Below are positions 1-8,573 of a stretch of 64,000 bases of DNA, piece by piece. The translations under genes and the position numbers were made by a program. How positions within the stretch are numbered: the first letter of the stretch is position 1; every line of letters starts with the position of its first letter. The DNA is from JALYUA01 sp039933215 (GTDB taxonomy: Bacteria > Acidobacteriota > Thermoanaerobaculia > UBA5066 > Gp7-AA6): assembly GCA_039933215.1 (NCBI GenBank), contig JBDTOO010000006.1, positions 15,907-79,906 of the forward strand. The letters run 5' to 3'. A model generated the notes under the pieces. It worked only from the letters and a program-made list of their open reading frames with translations, was not told where the DNA came from and ran no database searches.

Positions 1-1
1 G

Positions 2-1603
2 CTGACCGAGCGCGAGAAGGCGCTGCACGTCTTGAACCGGCTCGCCTTCGGCCCCCGGCCCGGCGACGTCGACCGCGTGCTGCGGATCGGGATCCGTCCC
101 TGGATCGAGGCCCAGCTCCGCCCGGAGAGCCTCCCGGATTCGCAGCTCCCGGCGCGTCTCGCGAGCCTCGAGACTCTGAGCATGGCCCAGAGCGAGATCT
201 TCGATCGGTTCGAGAAGCCGCTCCGGGAGGCGAGGGAGCGCAGGAAGCTCGCGGCCGCGGCCGCGAGCCCCACCGTGAACGGCGAAGCGCAGGCGTCGGG
301 CGCCGGGAACGACGCGCGGGAAGACATGGCCCGCCTGCCGCCGGAGCAGCGCCCGAGGCGGCTCGTTGCCGAGCTCGCGACCGCGAAGGTCCTCCGGGCG
401 GCCTTCTCCGAGCGCCAGTTGAATGAAGTGATGGTCGATTTCTGGATGAACCACTTCAACGTCTACGCGGCGAAGGGGCTCGACCGCGTGCTCCTGACCT
501 CGTTCGAGCGGGACACGATCCGGCCCCGCATCTGGGGGCGGTTCGAGGACCTGCTCCTCGCGACGGCGAAGTCCCCCGCGATGCTCTTCTATCTCGACAA
601 CGCCCGGTCCGTCGCGGACCCGGAGCACCGTCCGGCCGCCCGCCGTAGCTTCCGGCGGGAGCCCTCTCCGGCCTCCGCCGGCACGCCGGAAACTGCCCGC
701 GCCGCGAAGGGCGGGTTGAACGAGAACTACGCGCGCGAGCTGATGGAGCTCCACACGCTCGGCGTCGACGGCGGGTACACGCAGAAGGACGTCACCGAGC
801 TCGCGCGCGTGCTGACCGGATGGTCGATGGAGCGGGCCGCGAGCGGCGAGTTCACGTTCCGCCCGCGCGCGCACGACGCGGGATCGAAGACGGTCCTCGG
901 CCATGTCTTCGCCGCGGGCGGCATGGATGAGGGCGAAGCGATGATCCGGATCCTCGCGCGGCATCCGGCGACTGCCCGGCACCTGGCCCGCAAGCTCTGC
1001 GAGCGGCTGGTATCGGACGATCCCCCGGATGCGCTCATCGCGCGGGTCGCCGCGCGATCCCTCGCGAGCGGCGGCGACCTGCGGGAGACGGTCCGGGCGG
1101 TCGTAGAGAGCTCCGAGTTCTTCGATCCCGCCTTCTTCCAGGCCAAGGTGAAGTCGCCCTTCGAGTACGTCGTCTCCGCGGTGCGCGCCTCCGGCAGCAG
1201 CACGGACGCGGGCCGGCCCCTGCTGAAGCAGATCGAGCAGATGGGCGAACCGCTCTACCTGTGCCAGCCGCCGACCGGCTACTCGGATGCGGCCGCGGCC
1301 TGGGTGAACAGCGGGGCGATCGTGGCAAGGCTGAACTTCGCCCTCGCCCTCGCCTCGAACCGGATCCCGGGAACCGACGTGGACCTCAGCCGGCTCCTGT
1401 CGCCGGCGGAGTCGGAGGACCCCGCGCGGGCCGCCGACGCGCTCGCGCGCGGACTCCTGGGGCGCGACCTCTCGCCGGAGACCCGGAGCACGATCGCCCG
1501 GCGCCTCCAGGAGCGCGCAGCCGCCGGCGAAGGGGCCGAGGCGTCTCCGCTGTCGCTCGTCGCCGCCCTCGTCATCGGAAGTCCCGAGTTCCAGAGACAG
1601 TAA
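2..1603 (+). CDS. DUF1800 family protein, 5' end outside window
   Basis: The reading frame is open from the first bases of the window (residues LTEREKALHVLNRLAFGPRP), so the start lies upstream and the internal TTG at 32 is not the true start. The N-terminal HVLNRLAFGPRPGDV segment and the later ENYARELMELHTLGV motif are hallmarks of the DUF1800 family. These are large, usually secreted proteins of unknown biochemical role. The next gene, 23 bases downstream, encodes a DUF1501 protein; the two families are very often paired and probably work together at the cell surface. About 534 residues are visible. The family call is firm and the function is unknown. Confidence 0.9.
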   Translation: MTEREKALHVLNRLAFGPRPGDVDRVLRIGIRPWIEAQLRPESLPDSQLPARLASLETLSMAQSEIFDRFEKPLREARERRKLAAAAASPTVNGEAQASGAGNDAREDMARLPPEQRPRRLVAELATAKVLRAAFSERQLNEVMVDFWMNHFNVYAAKGLDRVLLTSFERDTIRPRIWGRFEDLLLATAKSPAMLFYLDNARSVADPEHRPAARRSFRREPSPASAGTPETARAAKGGLNENYARELMELHTLGVDGGYTQKDVTELARVLTGWSMERAASGEFTFRPRAHDAGSKTVLGHVFAAGGMDEGEAMIRILARHPATARHLARKLCERLVSDDPPDALIARVAARSLASGGDLRETVRAVVESSEFFDPAFFQAKVKSPFEYVVSAVRASGSSTDAGRPLLKQIEQMGEPLYLCQPPTGYSDAAAAWVNSGAIVARLNFALALASNRIPGTDVDLSRLLSPAESEDPARAADALARGLLGRDLSPETRSTIARRLQERAAAGEGAEASPLSLVAALVIGSPEFQRQ

Positions 1604-1626
1604 ACAGCCGACCAGGGATAAAGACG

Positions 1627-2871
1627 ATGCTCGATCGAAGGATGCTTCTGAAGTCGGGGGGGCTCGCGCTCGTCGCGGGCGGTTTCCTTCCGAGGGTGTT
1701 CGTGCGGATGGCCGGCGCCGCGAGGCCGGCGAGCCGCCGGGTCCTCGTCGCCGTTTTCCAGCGCGGCGCGGTCGACGGCTTAAACGTCGTCGTCCCGCAC
1801 GGCGAGAAGCTCTATTACGACGCCCGCCCGTCGATCGCCGTTCCCCGGCCCGGAGCCGGCGCCGGCGCGGCGCTCGACCTCGACGGCTTCTTCGGCCTCC
1901 ATCCGTCGCTCGCGCCCGTTCTCCCCCTCTTCCGGGACGGCTCCGCCGCGTTCATCCACGCCGCGGGAAGCCCGGACACCACGCGCTCCCACTTCGACGC
2001 TCAGGACTTCATGGAGTCGGGCACGCCCGGGGTGAAATCGACGCCGGACGGTTTCCTCGCGCGAGCCGTCGCGCAAAGGACGGTCGAGAAGCCGTCTCCG
2101 CTTCGCTCGGTCGCGATCGCGCCGACGATGCCTCGCATCCTCACAGGGCCGGCGGGGGCGATCTCGATGACGAGCGTCGCCGCCTTCGGAATCCGGGGAG
2201 GGACCGCGAGCGGGCCGGCGTCCGCGTCCTTCGAGTCGATGTACGGGGACGCGGTGTCGGGATCCCTGTCGGCAACCGCGCACGAGTCCTTCGAGGCCCT
2301 GCGGATCCTGAAGTCCGCCGGATCGGAAACGCGCGCGCCACAGAATGGAGCGGAATATCCGAAGACGCCCTTCGGCGCCTCGCTCCGGCAAATCGCCCTG
2401 TTGATCCAGTCCGACGTCGGTCTGGAGGTCGCTTTCACGGACGTCGGCGGGTGGGACACGCACGCCGGCGAGGGCGGGTCGCAGGGCCAGCTCGGTAACC
2501 GCCTTCGCGCCTACGGGCAGGCCATCGCCGCCTTCGCCCGCGACCTGGGATCCCGGATGGGCGACGTGACGCTCGTCACGATGTCGGAGTTCGGCCGGAC
2601 CGTCCGCGAGAACGGCAACCGCGGGACCGACCACGGGCACGCGAACGTGATGCTGCTGCTCGGTGGCGGCGTGAAGGGCGGCAAGGTCTATGGCCGGTGG
2701 CCGGGGCTCGACGCGTCCCACCTCTACGAGAACCGAGACCTCGCGGTCACGACGGATTTCCGCGACGTGTTCGCGGAGCTTCTGACGAAACGCCTCGCGG
2801 TGACGAGCCTCGAGCGGGTCTTTCCCGGCTACACCGTCGATCCGCGAAAGAGCCTCGGCGCGATCGCCTGA
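1627..2871 (+). CDS. DUF1501 family secreted protein
   Basis: A 414-residue protein starting at ATG 1627. The N-terminus (MLDRRMLLKSGGLALVAGG) has a twin-arginine-like motif followed by a hydrophobic stretch, so Tat export is likely. The body shows DUF1501 features: a FQRGAVDGLNVVVP opening, a TDVGGWDTHAGEG segment and the SEFGRTVRENGNRGTDHGH metal-site-like motif, which recalls the sulfatase/alkaline phosphatase fold. It follows the DUF1800 gene by 23 bases and is probably cotranscribed with it. Upstream in-frame codons exist but overlap the DUF1800 gene and are not needed. The substrate is unknown. Confidence 0.9.
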   Translation: MLDRRMLLKSGGLALVAGGFLPRVFVRMAGAARPASRRVLVAVFQRGAVDGLNVVVPHGEKLYYDARPSIAVPRPGAGAGAALDLDGFFGLHPSLAPVLPLFRDGSAAFIHAAGSPDTTRSHFDAQDFMESGTPGVKSTPDGFLARAVAQRTVEKPSPLRSVAIAPTMPRILTGPAGAISMTSVAAFGIRGGTASGPASASFESMYGDAVSGSLSATAHESFEALRILKSAGSETRAPQNGAEYPKTPFGASLRQIALLIQSDVGLEVAFTDVGGWDTHAGEGGSQGQLGNRLRAYGQAIAAFARDLGSRMGDVTLVTMSEFGRTVRENGNRGTDHGHANVMLLLGGGVKGGKVYGRWPGLDASHLYENRDLAVTTDFRDVFAELLTKRLAVTSLERVFPGYTVDPRKSLGAIA

Positions 2872-2920
2872 CGTCGGGTCGCGGCCGGCCGCGTCGCCAT
2901 CCCGGAGCCTCGAAGAGGAC

Positions 2921-3691
2921 TCAGAAAAGGATCGAGAGACAGGTCACACCGCCGTCGCGCTTCTCGAACTCGCCGATCGGCACCTCCTGCACGCGCCACC
3001 CTGCTTCCTCCATGCGCTCGGCCGTCTCCGGATAACCTGCGGGAGCGACGACATCTCTCCCGACGGTCAGGACGTTGGCCGAGCCTGCCTCCCCCGGGGC
3101 GACCGGCAGGACGCGGTATCCCCGCGCGCGGAAGAAGCCCTCCAGCTCGGACACGGCGAGCACCGTGCGCTCTCCGAGATAGGAGCAGCCGGTCAGAAGA
3201 TGCAGGAGTCCTTCCGGCACCGGAACCCCTTCGACGGTTCGGGCGGAGCCGGCGAGGTTTCTGAGCTGCGCGAGGGCGGCGGCGTTGGTCCGGGCCGACA
3301 GGCCCGCGAAGAGCGCGCCGTCCGCCACCAGGACGTCTCCCCAATCGAGAGCCGCCGGAGCCTCGAGGCGGATCACGGGAAAGAGAGGCGCGAGCGCGCT
3401 CACGAGCGCCTCGGCTTCGCCGCCCCGAGCCGCCATCGCCGCACGGCCGACGATCGCCCGTCCGTCGAGGACGCACACGGGGTCCTGTACGAAGACTGCG
3501 TCGGGGAGCGCGTCGTCGGGCGGCAGCTCGAGGATCTGCACGCCGAGCCGCTCGAGCGCGGCAACGTATCCGGCATGCTGCGACCTCGCCAGATCGAGGT
3601 CGACTCCGGGGGGCGGCTCGATCCGCGTCAAAGCCAGCGGATAGGACTCTCCGGGCGGACGCACCAGCGCGCGCGTCGGCGCCGGGCTCAC
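2921..3691 (-). CDS. dimethylarginine dimethylaminohydrolase-like amidinohydrolase
   Basis: 256 residues. Members of this family hydrolyse methylated arginines to citrulline and an amine, or related guanidino substrates. Family marks are the FVQDPVCVLDGRAIVGR segment, LDWGDVLVADGALFAGLSAR, the catalytic-His region LLHLLTGCSYLG, and a C-terminal GGVTCLS carrying the nucleophilic cysteine. The GTG start at 3691 overlaps the TGA of the DUF885 gene (GTGA), which fixes the start and implies translational coupling. In-frame sequence further upstream is a shadow of the neighbour. Substrate specificity cannot be read from sequence; a related arginine deiminase or amidinotransferase role is possible. 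Confidence 0.85.
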   Translation of the reverse strand: MSPAPTRALVRPPGESYPLALTRIEPPPGVDLDLARSQHAGYVAALERLGVQILELPPDDALPDAVFVQDPVCVLDGRAIVGRAAMAARGGEAEALVSALAPLFPVIRLEAPAALDWGDVLVADGALFAGLSARTNAAALAQLRNLAGSARTVEGVPVPEGLLHLLTGCSYLGERTVLAVSELEGFFRARGYRVLPVAPGEAGSANVLTVGRDVVAPAGYPETAERMEEAGWRVQEVPIGEFEKRDGGVTCLSILF

Positions 3692-5409
3692 CGGAACAGG
3701 ATCTTGCGCACGAGCGGGATCGGCAGGCCGCCTTCCGCGACGAACGCGTCGTGGAACGCCTTCAGTCCGACCCCCTTCTTCTTCATGTACTCGTCCCGCA
3801 GGGTCTGGATCTCGAGCTTGCCGTACGTGTAATAGAGATACGTCGGGTTGTAGGCGCCGCGCCGCGCCTCCTCGTAGCCGTTCGCCGGCTCCTGAAAGCC
3901 CATCTCGACGAAGACCTTCGCGCCGTCCTCGACCGTCATGCCCTGTGTGTGCAGCTTGATCCCGACCACGTAGCGGCAGTCCCGCAGGAGCGCCTCCTGG
4001 AGTTGCGCCAGCCGGATCTTCGGGTTCCCGCCCCCGAAGCCCTCGTCGACCATCATCTGCTCGGTGTAGTGCGCCCATCCCTCGGCGTTCGTTCCGCAGG
4101 CGATCAACTTGCGGGTCTTCGTGGGGAAGTGGGGCGCGTAGAGGAACTGGAGGTAGTGGCCGGGCCAGACCTCGTGCACGTTGATCATCGCGATCACGTA
4201 AGGGTTGTAGAGGCGCAGGTGCTCCTCGCTCCTCTTCGCATCCCAGTCTTTCTCGACGGGAGTGACGTAGTAGAAGGCTTCGGTCGCTTTCGTCTCGAAC
4301 GCCCCGGGCGTGTCCATCGAGGCGAAGCTCCCGAACCGGGCGAAGGGCGGCGTCTCCGTCACCTTCGGGCGGACTTCGGACGGGATCGTCACGATCTGCT
4401 TCTCGACCAGGAATTTTCGGGCGTCTTCCAGGCTTCGCGCCGCCGAAGGGATGAGATCAGCGGCGCTCGGGTGCTCGTCGGAGAGTGATTTCATCACTTC
4501 GACGGGAGTCTTCGAGGGATCGATCTTCTTCGCGGTCTCGATGAACGCCGCGTGGTCCTTCGCGAGGTTCGCCTCGCCCCGGGCGAGGACCTCGGAGAGC
4601 GGCGCCTCGATCATGTCGTCGTATTTCAGCTTGCGGGAGAAGTTCTCCGCTCCGATCGCGTACCGGCCCGTCGAACGGGGCGCGAGATCCTTCTCGAGCC
4701 ACGCGGCAAAATCCCTGAGGGCCGCGATCGCCTTCGCGTTCGCTTCTCCGAAGCTCTTCTCCACGGCCGGGTCCCCGGCACCGGCGTCCTTCGCCCAGCT
4801 CGCGAGGGAGCCCTCGAGGAATCCGGCCGATCCCTTCGCCATCCGGATGGCGAGCGTCGTGAATTCCTTCGGAGGATTCTTCAGGTTCGCCTTGCCCGCG
4901 GCGCAGATGGACGGGACGGCCCGGATGCGGGCGGTCACCGACCCGAGCCGCTCGGCGGCCGGGGCGAAGTCCCGCTTGATGAGGTCGTTCACCGCGAAGC
5001 CCGCCATCCCCGCGTACTGCATGGGGTTCGACTCCCAGGGGCGCAGGGTCTCCAGATCGAGGAGCTCCGAGCGGATCTCCCCCTCGAGCGCCTGCGCGTC
5101 GACCCCGTCGTCGAAGCTCAGTTTCGATTTGTCGAATCCCTGGAGGCGGGCGAGGAATTTCTTGAGCTCGGCGGTCCGGCGGTCGATCGCCGCGCGGGAC
5201 CGGTCGGGCATCTTCATGTCGTACTGGTGGAGTCCCGCGGATGTCCCCTCGAGAGGCTGGTACGCGAACCGCGCGTCGAAATAGTCGTCGACGAACCGCG
5301 CGAAGGAGTCGCCTCCAGGAGCCGCCTTCGCCGGCGAGCTCTGCGCGGGCGCGAAGGTCGACAACAGGGCTCCGCAGACGAGGATCGAGAGAGCGGCTCG
5401 GATTTTCAT
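3688..5409 (-). CDS. DUF885 family putative metallopeptidase
   Basis: 573 residues with a clear Sec signal peptide (MKIRAALSILVCGALLSTFAPAQ), so it is periplasmic or secreted. The HEVWPGHYLQ motif is an HExxPGHxLQ signature of DUF885, thought to bind zinc, and EGWAHYTEQMM downstream fits the family. Length is typical. The protein is probably a carboxypeptidase-like metallopeptidase, but no substrate can be named. It lies 43 bases downstream of the DUF2238 gene and overlaps the following DDAH-like gene by 4 bases. Confidence 0.88.
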   Translation of the reverse strand: MKIRAALSILVCGALLSTFAPAQSSPAKAAPGGDSFARFVDDYFDARFAYQPLEGTSAGLHQYDMKMPDRSRAAIDRRTAELKKFLARLQGFDKSKLSFDDGVDAQALEGEIRSELLDLETLRPWESNPMQYAGMAGFAVNDLIKRDFAPAAERLGSVTARIRAVPSICAAGKANLKNPPKEFTTLAIRMAKGSAGFLEGSLASWAKDAGAGDPAVEKSFGEANAKAIAALRDFAAWLEKDLAPRSTGRYAIGAENFSRKLKYDDMIEAPLSEVLARGEANLAKDHAAFIETAKKIDPSKTPVEVMKSLSDEHPSAADLIPSAARSLEDARKFLVEKQIVTIPSEVRPKVTETPPFARFGSFASMDTPGAFETKATEAFYYVTPVEKDWDAKRSEEHLRLYNPYVIAMINVHEVWPGHYLQFLYAPHFPTKTRKLIACGTNAEGWAHYTEQMMVDEGFGGGNPKIRLAQLQEALLRDCRYVVGIKLHTQGMTVEDGAKVFVEMGFQEPANGYEEARRGAYNPTYLYYTYGKLEIQTLRDEYMKKKGVGLKAFHDAFVAEGGLPIPLVRKILFR

Positions 5410-5452
5410 GGCGCGAAGGCTAGCACGGCGGCTGCGCGGCGGACCGCCACCG

Positions 5453-6103
5453 CTACGGAAGCCGGCGGTCGACCTGCCGGTCGTGGAGCCTCCCGAGGGA
5501 CAGCTGCGCCGCGAGGGCGCCCAGGAGCGCGACGAACATGTCCCACTGCGTGTCCCACGGATCTCCCTGCGTGCCCAGAAACGCGTCCGCCTTCGAGCCC
5601 GTCGCGACGGCGGTGCCCCATTCGAAGAGCTCGTAAGCCGCGGAGATCGCGAGGCAGACGCTCGTCGTCAGGAAGAAGATCCATCCGCGGGAGGAGATCG
5701 GCGTCTTCCGCCGGAGCACCTCCCGCGCCACGATCGCCGGGACGAAGCCCTGCGCGAAGTGTCCGACCCGGTCGTAGTGATTCCGGGCGAAGCCGAACGC
5801 GTCGCGCATCCAGAAACCGAGCGGGACCTCGGCGTAGGTGTAGTGGCCGCCCACCATCAGGACGATGGCGTGCAGGAAGAGGAGCCGGTACGCGAGCGGC
5901 GTGAGCGGGAACCGCCGGAACGTCGCGACGAGAATCGGTACGGCGATGAAGATGGGGACGACTTCCAGGAACCAGGTGAAGTGATCGTGCGGGCGGATCG
6001 CGGAGACGGCGAGGCCGACCGCCGTCGCGGCGAGAAGGAGCCGTGGTTCCCACCGCCCTGGTTCCGCTCCCGCGCGTCCGCCCCGCCGGGCCGAGCTCCT
6101 CAC
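5453..6103 (-). CDS. DUF2238 (YjdF-like) integral membrane protein
   Basis: 216 residues with about six hydrophobic segments. Conserved DUF2238 stretches include FLHAIVLMVGGHYTYAEVPL, RNHYDRVGHFAQGFVPA and the acidic AAYELFEWGTA / GDPWDTQWDM motifs near the C-terminus. The GTG start at 6103 overlaps the hydrolase stop (GTGA). The longer in-frame extension upstream is out-of-frame sequence of the hydrolase. It is probably cotranscribed with the hydrolase. The function of the family is unknown. Confidence 0.85.
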   Translation of the reverse strand: MRSSARRGGRAGAEPGRWEPRLLLAATAVGLAVSAIRPHDHFTWFLEVVPIFIAVPILVATFRRFPLTPLAYRLLFLHAIVLMVGGHYTYAEVPLGFWMRDAFGFARNHYDRVGHFAQGFVPAIVAREVLRRKTPISSRGWIFFLTTSVCLAISAAYELFEWGTAVATGSKADAFLGTQGDPWDTQWDMFVALLGALAAQLSLGRLHDRQVDRRLP

Positions 6104-7047
6104 GGATCGCCTCCTTCCGGAAGGCCGCGCACGAACGCGGAGACTTCCCGCGAGAAGGCTCCGGGAGACTCCTCCTGAGGGAGGTGCCCCGCGCCGGGGA
6201 TCGCCGCGAACCGCGCGCCGGGGATCGCCGAGGCGATGGAGAGGCCCTCGGAGACGTCGAGCAGCGGGTCGTCCTTCCCCCACAGCACGAAGGTCGGCAC
6301 GCGGATCGACTCGAGGAGCCGGTCGGTGCCGGAGAGGCTCGTCCGCACCGACGCGATCGCGGCGCGGCGCGTGCCGGGAACCGGGACGGGGTCCCACCAG
6401 TCGTCGACGGTCTGCTCCGTCACGCGCGCGGGATTCGCGTAGAGCCGCCGCTTCAGCGCGAACGCCATGACGGGCCGGGTGAGAAGCTCGATCTGGAGAT
6501 CCCCGAGAACGGGGGTGCGGAGCAGCCGGAATCCGATCGGTATGCGCATGCGCGGCGAGGCAGCGTCCACCAGGACGAGACCCGAGATCCGCTCGGGCCG
6601 CGCGGCGGCGACCACCTCGCAAACGGCGCCGCCCAGGGAATTGCCGACCAGGACCACGCGCGGCCATCCGCGCGCGTCGAGGTATCGGATCAAATGCTGC
6701 GCCTGGCCGAACACCGTGTAGTCGAAGGGCCAGGGCCGGTCCGAAAACCCCGCCCCCGGCAGGTCGACGGCGACCGCCTCCCGGCCCGCCGCCGCGGACG
6801 CGAGCACGCCTTTCCACGTCGCCGACGACGAAAGGAATCCGTGCACGTAGACGACCGGCGGCCGGGCCGCGCTCCCGGGGTCCGCGGCCGCTTCCCGCGA
6901 GCGCCACCGCACGCCGTCGACGATGGTCTCGCGCTCCAGCCCGCGCGGCGGCTCGGTCCGGGCGGGTGACTCGAGGAGCCGGCGCGCCCCGATGGCCAGG
7001 GCGAGGAGAAGGATCGCGCAGGCCACGACGCGCAACAGGCAGCCCAC
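6100..7047 (-). CDS. alpha/beta hydrolase, membrane-anchored
   Basis: 315 residues. Start GTG 7047 is chosen because GGAGGAGG sits a few bases upstream and the product then opens with a hydrophobic anchor (LLRVVACAILLLALAIGA). The fold is supported by YVHGFLSS (oxyanion region), the nucleophile elbow GNSLGGA, the acid in WGKDDPLLD and the histidine in GAGHLPQEE, giving a complete Ser-Asp-His triad. The substrate is unknown; esterase, lipase or haloalkane-type activity are all possible. It heads a four-gene minus-strand block (hydrolase, DUF2238, DUF885, DDAH-like). Confidence 0.85.
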   Translation of the reverse strand: MGCLLRVVACAILLLALAIGARRLLESPARTEPPRGLERETIVDGVRWRSREAAADPGSAARPPVVYVHGFLSSSATWKGVLASAAAGREAVAVDLPGAGFSDRPWPFDYTVFGQAQHLIRYLDARGWPRVVLVGNSLGGAVCEVVAAARPERISGLVLVDAASPRMRIPIGFRLLRTPVLGDLQIELLTRPVMAFALKRRLYANPARVTEQTVDDWWDPVPVPGTRRAAIASVRTSLSGTDRLLESIRVPTFVLWGKDDPLLDVSEGLSIASAIPGARFAAIPGAGHLPQEESPGAFSREVSAFVRGLPEGGDP

Positions 7048-7120
7048 TCCGGTACCTCCTCCGGATCGACGGACCGAATCCGGATCGCGCGGATTGTAAC
7101 CGCGCCCGAAGCAAGTCGTT

Positions 7121-7136
7121 TGGCACGCCGCGTGCT
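7121..7136 (+). promoter_or_regulatory. candidate sigma-54 promoter
   Basis: TGGCACGCCGCGTGCT matches the -24/-12 consensus: TGGCACG, ten bases between the GG and GC dinucleotides, and GTGC in place of TTGC. It points to the BON lipoprotein gene, whose ATG is about 195 bases past the expected transcription start, so the 5' UTR would be long. The window encodes two sigma-54 activators (16.6 and 50.3 kb). The match could be chance in GC-rich DNA. Confidence 0.35.
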
Positions 7137-7340
7137 GTTGCCGCACACGTGAGGGCCATGGCGAGAACCCGGGCACAGCGCGCGCGGTCGCGCGGGACCT
7201 TTTCGGGTGCCATCGGGCCGGTTCCCATCGTTTCGCGGGGGGGTTTCTCTCGAGCCTCGGGATTCGCCCGGGCCAGTGGGACTCCAGGAATTGCCCGGGC
7301 CGCTTCGGTCCCGGATTCGAACGAAATAGGAGGAAGAATC

Positions 7341-7658
7341 ATGGTGAAACGTTTTCGAGGTCTTGCCGGAATCGCCGCGCTGGTCGTGCTCGCTTCTTTC
7401 ATCGCCGGCTGCAAAACGACGACGTCCGCGGGGACGCAGGTCGACGACGCCGCGATCAAGACGGCCGTCAAGGCCAAGCTCGCCGCCGACGTCAAGCTCT
7501 CGACGCTGACGAACATCGAAGTCAACTCCACCAACGGCGTGGTCACGCTCGCCGGCCAGGTCGACAATCCCGATCAGAAGCGGATGGCCGCGGAAGTGAC
7601 GCGCACCGTCGACGGCGTCGTGAAGGTCAATAACAACCTTCAAGTCAAGGGCATGTAA
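7341..7658 (+). CDS. BON-domain lipoprotein
   Basis: 105 residues. ATG 7341 is preceded by AGGAGGA at ideal spacing. A lipoprotein signal ends in FIAGC (Cys at about residue 24). The rest is one BON domain (about residues 35-105) with the typical NIEVNSTNGVVTLAGQV and VDGVVKVNNNLQV strands. BON domains bind phospholipid or membrane surfaces, and such lipoproteins (OsmY- or DolP-like) are linked to envelope stress. It stands alone, with a strong terminator behind it and a 293-base divergent upstream region containing two GCCCGGGC sites (7266-7273, 7293-7300). Confidence 0.9.
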   Translation: MVKRFRGLAGIAALVVLASFIAGCKTTTSAGTQVDDAAIKTAVKAKLAADVKLSTLTNIEVNSTNGVVTLAGQVDNPDQKRMAAEVTRTVDGVVKVNNNLQVKGM

Positions 7659-7709
7659 CCAGTCTCTCGGCGCGGCGGTCGCTCTGCGACCAGTGCCGAG
7701 AGGTCCTGA

Positions 7710-7747
7710 GGCGCGTCGAGAGACAATGTCTCGACGCGCCTTTTTTC
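7710..7747 (+). terminator. rho-independent terminator after BON gene
   Basis: A perfect 12-base stem (7710-7721 with 7729-7740, GGCGCGTCGAGA arm) and a 7-base loop are followed by six T residues. It ends the BON transcript 50 bases after its stop and insulates truA. Confidence 0.9.
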
Positions 7748-7778
7748 TGTCTCGCGATTCCCGGCATAGTCTCCCCGC

Positions 7779-8573
7779 ATGCCGACGTGGAAGCTGACGG
7801 TCGAATACGAGGGGACGCGGTACCACGGCTGGCAGTCCCAGAAGAACGCCGACCGCACCATCCAGGGCGTCCTCGGGCGCGCGGCGGTCGAGCTCCTCGG
7901 GGAAGACGCGAAGGTCGGCGGCGCCGGACGCACGGACGCAGGCGTCCACGCGCTCGCCCAGGTCGCACATGTGCGCGCCCGAAAGGCGCTTCCTGTCCTG
8001 CAGATCGAGCGCGGATTGAACGACCGCCTCCCCTTCGACGTCAACGTCCTCTCCGTCGAGCCGGCGGCGACGGACTTCCACGCCCGGCACGACGCGGTGT
8101 CCCGCCGCTATCTGTACCGGATCTCGCGCCGGCGCACCGCCTTCGACAAGCGCCTGGTCTGGTGGGTGAAGGACGACCTCGCTCTGCCGGCGATGGCGGC
8201 CGCGGCTTCGGCCGTCCGCGGCCGCCACGACTTCTTCGCGTTCTGCGAGAACGCCGCCGGACAGGAATCGACGTCGGTCGAAGTCGCCCGGAGCGAGATC
8301 TCCGATGCGGGACGCGAGCTCCATTACCGCGTCGAGGCGTCCCATTTCCTCTGGAAGATGGTGCGGCGGATCGTGGGCTCTCTCGTCGAGGTCGGCCGCG
8401 GAAACCTGACTCCCGACGGCTTCGCCGCGCTGCTTCGCGAAGGACGCCCGGCGGAGACCGCCGCCTGGACCGCCCCGCCGTCCGGGCTGTTCCTGGAGGA
8501 AGTCCGCTACCCGCCGGCGGCCGCGCGGCGGCCCGCGGGGGCGCGAGCGCCGCAGGCCCGAAGAAGCCTATAG
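7779..8573 (+). CDS. truA: tRNA pseudouridine synthase A
   Basis: 264 residues. TruA converts uridine to pseudouridine at tRNA positions 38-40. The catalytic aspartate is Asp53 in GGAGRTDAGVHA. RYLYRI and FLWKMVRRIVGSL are further conserved segments, and the length is normal. The arginine/alanine-rich C-terminal tail is not part of the fold. It is convergent with purL: the two genes share the hexamer CTATAG at 8568-8573, which provides a TAG stop on each strand. Confidence 0.96.
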   Translation: MPTWKLTVEYEGTRYHGWQSQKNADRTIQGVLGRAAVELLGEDAKVGGAGRTDAGVHALAQVAHVRARKALPVLQIERGLNDRLPFDVNVLSVEPAATDFHARHDAVSRRYLYRISRRRTAFDKRLVWWVKDDLALPAMAAAASAVRGRHDFFAFCENAAGQESTSVEVARSEISDAGRELHYRVEASHFLWKMVRRIVGSLVEVGRGNLTPDGFAALLREGRPAETAAWTAPPSGLFLEEVRYPPAAARRPAGARAPQARRSL

